Of a stretch of 64,000 nucleotides of DNA, positions 59,657 through 64,000 are shown in pieces. The stretch covers positions 496,001 to 560,000 of the forward strand of contig NZ_FOEE01000001.1 in the NCBI RefSeq assembly GCF_900110555.1. Direction: 5' to 3'. A program made the translations under genes and the position numbers. Each line of letters opens with the position of its first letter. Positions within the stretch are counted from its first letter, which is position 1. Under the pieces are notes generated by a model that was not told the DNA's origin, did not search any database, and saw only the letters and a list, made by a program, of their open reading frames with translations. This DNA comes from Trujillonella endophytica (lineage in GTDB: Bacteria > Actinomycetota > Actinomycetes > Mycobacteriales > Geodermatophilaceae).

Positions 59657-60391
59657 GTGACGACGACAGTTCTGGTGACCGGGGCGACCGGCACGCTGGG
59701 CAGGCCGACGGTCGATCGACTCCGGGAGCGCGGCCTCGACGTGCGGGCGCTGAGCCGCCGCACGGGGCCCGGTCTGGTGACCGGCGACCTGCTCACCGGA
59801 GCGGGCGTCGACGAGGCAGTGGTCGGCGTGGACACGGTCGTGCACCTCGCCACGGGGCTCCGCCGTAAGGACCCCGACATCGCCCGCACCCTGCTCGACG
59901 CGGCGCGGCGGGCCGGGGTCGGGCACCTCGTGCTCGTCTCGATCGTCGGGATCGACGCCATCCCGCTCGGCTACTACCGCGACAAGGTGGAGATCGAGCG
60001 CCTCGTCACCGAGTCCGAGGTGCCCCACACGATCCTGCGCGCGACGCAGTTCCACACGCTGGTCGAGCAACTGTTCGCCGCCCAGCGCCGGCTGCCGGTC
60101 CTGCTCGCGCCGTCGGTCGCCGTGCAGCCGATCGCGCCGGCGGAGGTCGCCGACCGCCTCGTCGACCTGGCGTCGTCCGCACCGGCCGGCCGGGTTCCGG
60201 ACATCGGCGGTCCCGCCGTCCGGCCGCTGCCCGAGCTGGCCCAGGTGTGGGCCGGGGCCCGGGCGCTGCGGCGTCGGGTCGTACCCGTGCGGCTGCCGGG
60301 GAGGGTCTTCGCCGGCTACCGCGCCGGGCACCACCTCGTGCCCGGGCCGGCCTACGGCCGCGCGTCGTTCGAGGAGCACCTCGCCGGATAG
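59657..60391 (+). CDS. NAD(P)-binding SDR/NmrA-like protein
   Basis: 244 aa from GTG 59657. Nucleotide-binding VLVTGATGTLGRPTVDRL opens an atypical SDR fold. VGVDTVVHLATGL and HLVLVSIVGIDAIPLGYYRDK follow. The YxxxK catalytic pair appears as YYRDK, in the style of NmrA/SDR_a5 proteins that sense redox cofactors or act as NADH:quinone-like reductases. CAGGCT lies 6 nt before GTG and may be a leaderless -10. Confidence 0.85.
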   Translation: MTTTVLVTGATGTLGRPTVDRLRERGLDVRALSRRTGPGLVTGDLLTGAGVDEAVVGVDTVVHLATGLRRKDPDIARTLLDAARRAGVGHLVLVSIVGIDAIPLGYYRDKVEIERLVTESEVPHTILRATQFHTLVEQLFAAQRRLPVLLAPSVAVQPIAPAEVADRLVDLASSAPAGRVPDIGGPAVRPLPELAQVWAGARALRRRVVPVRLPGRVFAGYRAGHHLVPGPAYGRASFEEHLAG

Positions 60392-60450
60392 GGCGCGCCG
60401 GATGGGCGCTCCGCTGAAGGCTCGCCGCCCCTTGTGGGCCCCCTCACAGA

Positions 60451-60467
60451 TGTGACACCGTGTCACA
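60451..60467. promoter_or_regulatory. Perfect operator-like palindrome before the deacylase gene
   Basis: TGTGACACCGTGTCACA: 8-bp arms around a central C, 53 bp upstream of the deacylase start. It is ideally placed for a repressor, perhaps one of the two TetR proteins encoded downstream. Confidence 0.55.
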
Positions 60468-60519
60468 CGACGTCGCGGCTTCCTCGACGTCGATGTCACA
60501 ACGACGGAGGGGATGGTCC

Positions 60520-62262
60520 ATGGAAATCCGACTGCTCATCAAGGGCGGCACGGTCGTCGACGGGACGGGCGCGCCGGCCTTCGCCGCGGACGTGCGGGTG
60601 GCCGAGGGCCGCATCACCGAGGTGGGCCCGGATCTGGCGGCCGGGGTGGGCGAGCGGGTCGTCGACGCCTCCGGCTGCTACGTGACCCCCGGCATGATCG
60701 AGACGCACAACCACTGGGACGGCGGCGTCTGGTGGTCGCCGAACATGGAGCCGCTCCCCGCCTACGGCATCACGACGTCGATCAACGGCAACTGCGGGTT
60801 CTCGATGGCGCCGGCGCCGCAGAGCCCGGAGGCGCAGCAGGGCCTCATCGACATGTTCAACTTCTTCGAGGACATCCCCGAGGCGCCGATGCGCAACCTC
60901 GTGCCGTGGGACTGGTCGACGTGGAGCGAGTACAAGGACTCCGTCGTCCGCCACATCAAGCTGCCGGTCAACTTCGCCGCCTTCATCGGCCACCAGCCGC
61001 TGCGCCTGTACGTCATGGGCCAGGAGGCCTGGGAGCGCGCGGCCACGCCGGCGGAGATCGAGCGCATGTGCGAGGTGCTGGAGGACGCGCTGTCGGCCGG
61101 GGCCATGGGCCTGGCCTCCAATCAGCTCGACCACGACAAGTACGAGCGCCCGCTGCCGTCCCAGCAGGCCGACGACGCCGAGTACCGGGCGCTCATGGAG
61201 GTCATCGGCCGCCACGAGGGCGCGACCCTGCAGGTCATCGTCGACCACTTCATGCGCATGACCGGCCCGGCGCAGGCGGAGCGCTTCGGCCGCCTCTCGA
61301 AGGAGACCGGCGTCCGGGTGCAGTGGGCCGGCGTGCCCACGCTGACCTTCCAGGCCGAGGTCGGCAAGAAGTCCCTCGAGCTGCACGAGCAGTTCAAGGC
61401 CGAGGGCGTCGACGCCTGGACCGGCTACCACCACGTGTCGCCGACGTCGGTCATCAACTTCGTCAGCTCGCTGGTGTTCGCGCAGAACGGCAACCCCGTC
61501 TGGCAGGAGGTCATCAACGCCAGGACGTGGGAGGAGAAGAGCGCCATGCTCCTCGACGAGGGCTGGCTGGAGCGCGCCCGCAAGGGCTGGGACGAGACGT
61601 ACTCGCACTCCCTGCTGCACGACCCCTCGGCGCTGACCTTCCTCGACAGCGAGACCGGCTGGGGCCCCATCGACTGCACGCTGGCCGACTACATCGCGCA
61701 GGGCGGCTTCGCCCACCCCTCGGACGCGCTGGCCGACTGGGTCTTCAAGAACGGCGCCGAGTCCGTGGTGCACAAGCGCTCGTGGCAGCGCGACGAGGAG
61801 CTGCTCATGCGGCTCGTCCGCGACCCGCAGACCGTCGGCAACCTGTCCGACGGCGGCGCCCACGGAAAGATGTTCTGCGGCACCGGCGACAACATCTGGC
61901 TGCTGACGGAGTACGTCCGCGACCGGGGGATGCTCACCATCGAGGAGGGCATCCACGCGCTGACCGGCAAGCTCGCGAACTTCTTCAGCCTCCGCGAGCG
62001 CGGCGAGATCCGCGAGGGCTTCGCCGCCGACATCGCCGTGTTCGCGCTCGAGGAGATCGAGCGCCGCAAGGAGGTCAAGATCTGGGACGTGCCGGACGGC
62101 ACGGGCGGCCGGACCTACCGCTACACCCGCGACGCCGCCCCTATGCGGCTGACCCTGGCCAACGGTGTGCCGACGTTCGACAACGGCGTGTTCACCGGCC
62201 GCTTCGCCGGCGACTTCGTGGGCCCCGGCGCCACGCAGCCGACGGTCATGGGCGCCCGCTGA
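60520..62262 (+). CDS. N-acyl-D-amino-acid deacylase-family amidohydrolase
   Basis: 580 aa from ATG 60520 with GGAGG upstream. It opens [20 protein letters not shown], with metal motif THNHWDGG; the family usually has HTHxD, so the first pair is kept in HNH form. Middle blocks include GAMGLASNQLDHD and a late LSDGGAHGKMFCGTGDN with the strand-8 Asp. Members hydrolyse N-acyl-D-amino acids or D-hydantoin-like amides. It precedes a TetR gene and has a paralogue starting at 63759. Confidence 0.85.
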   Translation: MEIRLLIKGGTVVDGTGAPAFAADVRVAEGRITEVGPDLAAGVGERVVDASGCYVTPGMIETHNHWDGGVWWSPNMEPLPAYGITTSINGNCGFSMAPAPQSPEAQQGLIDMFNFFEDIPEAPMRNLVPWDWSTWSEYKDSVVRHIKLPVNFAAFIGHQPLRLYVMGQEAWERAATPAEIERMCEVLEDALSAGAMGLASNQLDHDKYERPLPSQQADDAEYRALMEVIGRHEGATLQVIVDHFMRMTGPAQAERFGRLSKETGVRVQWAGVPTLTFQAEVGKKSLELHEQFKAEGVDAWTGYHHVSPTSVINFVSSLVFAQNGNPVWQEVINARTWEEKSAMLLDEGWLERARKGWDETYSHSLLHDPSALTFLDSETGWGPIDCTLADYIAQGGFAHPSDALADWVFKNGAESVVHKRSWQRDEELLMRLVRDPQTVGNLSDGGAHGKMFCGTGDNIWLLTEYVRDRGMLTIEEGIHALTGKLANFFSLRERGEIREGFAADIAVFALEEIERRKEVKIWDVPDGTGGRTYRYTRDAAPMRLTLANGVPTFDNGVFTGRFAGDFVGPGATQPTVMGAR

Positions 62263-62284
62263 CCCGACCGGGCAGGATGCAGTC

Positions 62285-62923
62285 ATGACATCCGGGGCGC
62301 CGTCGCGCGACGGCGCCCCGGACACGTCCGGCTCGATGCGGCGCAACCCGGGCAGCCGGGACCGCCTGCTGGCCGCGGCGATGGGCACCTTCTGCGAGCG
62401 GGGCTACCTGGCCACGTCCGTGGAGGACATCGCCGCGGCCGCCGGCGTCAGCCGGATGACCTTCTACCGGCACTTCCGCAACCGCGCCGACGTCGCCGCG
62501 GAGCTGTTCCGCGTCGCCGCCGCGGAGTCGACGCCGCGCTACCTGGCCATCACGTCGGTCGACCACACCGACCGCGACGCCGTCCTCGTGTGGATCCAGG
62601 CGCTGTTCGCCGCCGACCGGGCCGACCGGCTCCTGCTGCAGGTGTTCACCCAGGCGCGGTCGGACCCCGACGGGTTCACCGAGCGCGCCCAGCAGCTCAT
62701 GGGGGACCTGATCCGGGAGCTCGGCCGGTCCATCCCGGCGTTCGCGCTCGACCCCGACGAGCCGACGCAGCGCCGGCGGTGGATCGAGGCCTGGCTGCTG
62801 CTGTACGAGATCCTCGACCAGAGCAACCACGCGGCACTGAACTCGGGCGTCGCCGTCGACGACCTGGTCCCCGATATCCTCGCCGAGCGCTTCCTGCGAT
62901 TCGTCACCGCGCCGTCGTCCTGA
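62285..62923 (+). CDS. TetR-family repressor
   Basis: 212 aa from ATG 62285, 22 bp after the deacylase stop. The N-terminal HTH is LLAAAMGTFCERGYLATSVE then AAAAGVSRMTFYRHF. The C-terminal domain is all-helical and ligand binding. Co-transcription with the deacylase suggests autoregulation of that enzyme through the palindrome at 60451. Confidence 0.92.
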   Translation: MTSGAPSRDGAPDTSGSMRRNPGSRDRLLAAAMGTFCERGYLATSVEDIAAAAGVSRMTFYRHFRNRADVAAELFRVAAAESTPRYLAITSVDHTDRDAVLVWIQALFAADRADRLLLQVFTQARSDPDGFTERAQQLMGDLIRELGRSIPAFALDPDEPTQRRRWIEAWLLLYEILDQSNHAALNSGVAVDDLVPDILAERFLRFVTAPSS

Positions 62924-63017
62924 CGGCCCGACGCGCCGAGCGGCCCGGCGGAGCAGACAACCTCTCCGGCTCGTCGCATCCGGGGGCCGGCGCGCGTCGG
63001 CAGGCACCTCGTTCGCC

Positions 63018-63023
63018 TAGCAT
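63018..63023 (+). promoter_or_regulatory. -10 box of a probable leaderless transcript
   Basis: TAGCAT (TAnnnT) ends 8 nt before the GTG at 63032, too close for a ribosome site. Confidence 0.5.
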
Positions 63024-63031
63024 CGTCCGTC

Positions 63032-63661
63032 GTGACGCAGGAGGAGAGGAGTGCCCCGCCCCGGCGGTGGGGCACGGCCAGCGCGCTCCTCGACGACGAC
63101 GAGGCCCGCCGCCGGCTGATGGCGGCCGCCGAGCGCTGCATCGTCGCGCGCGGCACCGCCCGGGTGTCCATGGCGCAGGTGGCCGACGAGGCGGGGGTCA
63201 ACCGCTCGACGCTGTACCGCTACTTCGCGAGCCGTGACGAGCTCCTCGTCGAGCTGGTCGTGTCCCGTATCGATGCGGCCACGGCGGAGGTCGTCGAGTC
63301 GCTGCTGGATCCGCGGGACGCGGCGCGGTCCCTGCAGGAGATCATCGTCCGGTCCATCAGTTCGGTGGCGCCCAGCCCGCTGAACGCCGCGCTGTTCTCC
63401 GAGCGGAGCCATGGCCTCGTGGCCGAGCTCGAGCTGGGCTCGGAGAGGGTCGTGGACGCCTACCTCGCGAGACTGCGGCCGCTGCTGGACGCCTGGCGGG
63501 CCGACGGGCAGCTACGCCCCGATCTGGACGTGCGCGAGACGGTCCGGTGGATGATCGCCGTCTCCCTGACGCTGCTCGGGTCCCCGTGGCGCACCCGGTC
63601 GCTCAGCGAGCGGGCCCTGGCGGTCGAGCAGTACTTCGTCCGGGCCGTCGTCACCCCCTGA
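63032..63661 (+). CDS. TetR-family regulator
   Basis: 209 aa from GTG 63032. HTH in [20 protein letters not shown] followed by [17 protein letters not shown]. The C-terminal half is helical and unlike that of the preceding TetR, so the two probably bind different ligands. It lies 97 bp before the second deacylase gene, its likely target. Confidence 0.92.
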   Translation: MTQEERSAPPRRWGTASALLDDDEARRRLMAAAERCIVARGTARVSMAQVADEAGVNRSTLYRYFASRDELLVELVVSRIDAATAEVVESLLDPRDAARSLQEIIVRSISSVAPSPLNAALFSERSHGLVAELELGSERVVDAYLARLRPLLDAWRADGQLRPDLDVRETVRWMIAVSLTLLGSPWRTRSLSERALAVEQYFVRAVVTP

Positions 63662-63758
63662 TCGACCCGCGCGCCCGCCCCGAGGGCTGTTCAGACATCT
63701 ACGCGAATCTGTATGGTCCTGTCGACCGGAAACGCGACGCCGCGCGCTGGAGGCAACC
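63662..63758. promoter_or_regulatory. Promoter region of the second deacylase gene
   Basis: An A+T-richer patch (63692-63722) contains CAGACATC and GAATCTGTATGG, giving CAGA...TCTG symmetry. It is the likely promoter-operator of the gene at 63759, but no element is clear enough to call exactly. Confidence 0.3.
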
Positions 63759-64000
63759 ATGTACGACACCGTGATCCGAGGCGGAACCGTCGTCGACGGG
63801 ACCGGCGCCGCCGCGTACCGAGCCGACGTCGCCGTGCAGGACGGCGTGATCGTCGAGATCGGCCGCGTGACCTCGCCCGCTCGTGAGTCGATCGACGCCG
63901 ACGGCGCGCTCGTGACGCCCGGCTTCATCGATCTGCACACCCACTACGACGGCCAGTTCCTGTGGGACGACACGATCGACCCGAGCTTCTCGCACGGGGT
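63759..64000 (+). CDS. N-acyl-D-amino-acid deacylase-family protein, cut by the right edge
   Basis: 80 codons visible from ATG 63759, with GGAGG 7 nt upstream. It opens [15 protein letters not shown] and reaches [13 protein letters not shown], which holds the canonical HTH metal pair plus Asp. The first copy has HNH at this position. The remaining two thirds or more lie outside the window. Confidence 0.85.
   Translation, partial: MYDTVIRGGTVVDGTGAAAYRADVAVQDGVIVEIGRVTSPARESIDADGALVTPGFIDLHTHYDGQFLWDDTIDPSFSHG

Noticed and set aside
60451-60467. CRP/Glp (cAMP receptor) site
   Set aside because: It has TGTGA and TCACA but with a 7-bp spacer rather than 6, and the symmetry extends to 8-bp arms around one base. 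A TetR/GntR-type operator fits better.
1-64000. tRNA, rRNA, insertion sequence or prophage genes
   Set aside because: No tRNA-like cloverleaf with a GTTCGA arm, no transposase, integrase or terminal inverted repeats were recognised on reading. A tRNAscan or ISfinder-type search would be decisive.

Overview
The window is about 73% G+C (estimated by eye), with GTG starts as common as ATG. It carries actinobacterial hallmarks: a WhiB2-type regulator, two AfsR/SARP regulators, a GTP-dependent PEP carboxykinase, an LigB-type ATP-dependent DNA ligase, an actinobacterial c-di-AMP (ydaO-class) riboswitch and TAnnnT promoters placed for leaderless transcription. A soil or rock actinomycete, perhaps Geodermatophilaceae (Blastococcus, Geodermatophilus, Modestobacter), fits best. 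That placement is inference, because no rRNA or tRNA gene is present. I see no insertion sequence, prophage, integrase or CRISPR array. The region looks chromosomal and densely coding, with about 60 genes.

Layout. 1-5 kb: a large ATPase regulator (cut by the left edge) divergent from a methyltransferase, which is translationally coupled to a hydrolase-glycosyltransferase fusion. 5-9.4 kb: small membrane protein, DNA ligase, PHB depolymerase, YihY/BrkB membrane protein. 9.4-18.7 kb: two AfsR-like regulators around an FAD oxidoreductase and a PIG-L deacetylase; the second regulator is divergent from a second methyltransferase of the same family as the first. 18.7-25.3 kb: housekeeping and small genes (YchJ, PspC, DUF4234, methyltransferase, hydrolase-LuxR fusion, homocysteine S-methyltransferase, GDSL esterase, 2OG-Fe(II) oxygenase).

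25.3-36.5 kb is the most coherent block and looks like a catabolic locus. An FAD oxidase and a PNPOx-like flavoprotein run one way. A PDR/VanB-type reductase, a CodA-like amidohydrolase and an ABC importer (ATPase, permease, lipoprotein) run the other way. Two further amidohydrolases and a creatininase-family hydrolase follow. Together they could import and open a nitrogen-rich ring compound, but the substrate cannot be read from sequence. One amidohydrolase (34266-35597) has lost two expected metal ligands.

36.5-50 kb: MGH1-like glycosidase, ArsC/Spx protein, cold-shock protein, a PolA-like polymerase, pckG, a riboswitch-controlled envelope protein, and a SUV3-like RNA helicase with a zinc ribbon and RG-rich tail. 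50-59.5 kb: GH16-like protein, MBL hydrolase, hydroxyacid dehydrogenase, WhiB2, a DivIVA-like coiled coil, a DUF3068 protein, a SNF2 ATPase and two microproteins. 59.6-64 kb: an NAD(P)-binding protein and two D-aminoacylase-family genes flanking two TetR regulators; the second deacylase is cut by the right edge.

The observations I would follow first are: (i) two near-identical Cys/His microproteins, each beside an SF2 helicase; (ii) the duplicated 'big ATPase regulator divergent from methyltransferase' module; (iii) the degenerate amidohydrolase in the catabolic cluster; and (iv) the c-di-AMP riboswitch ahead of an Ala-rich envelope protein.
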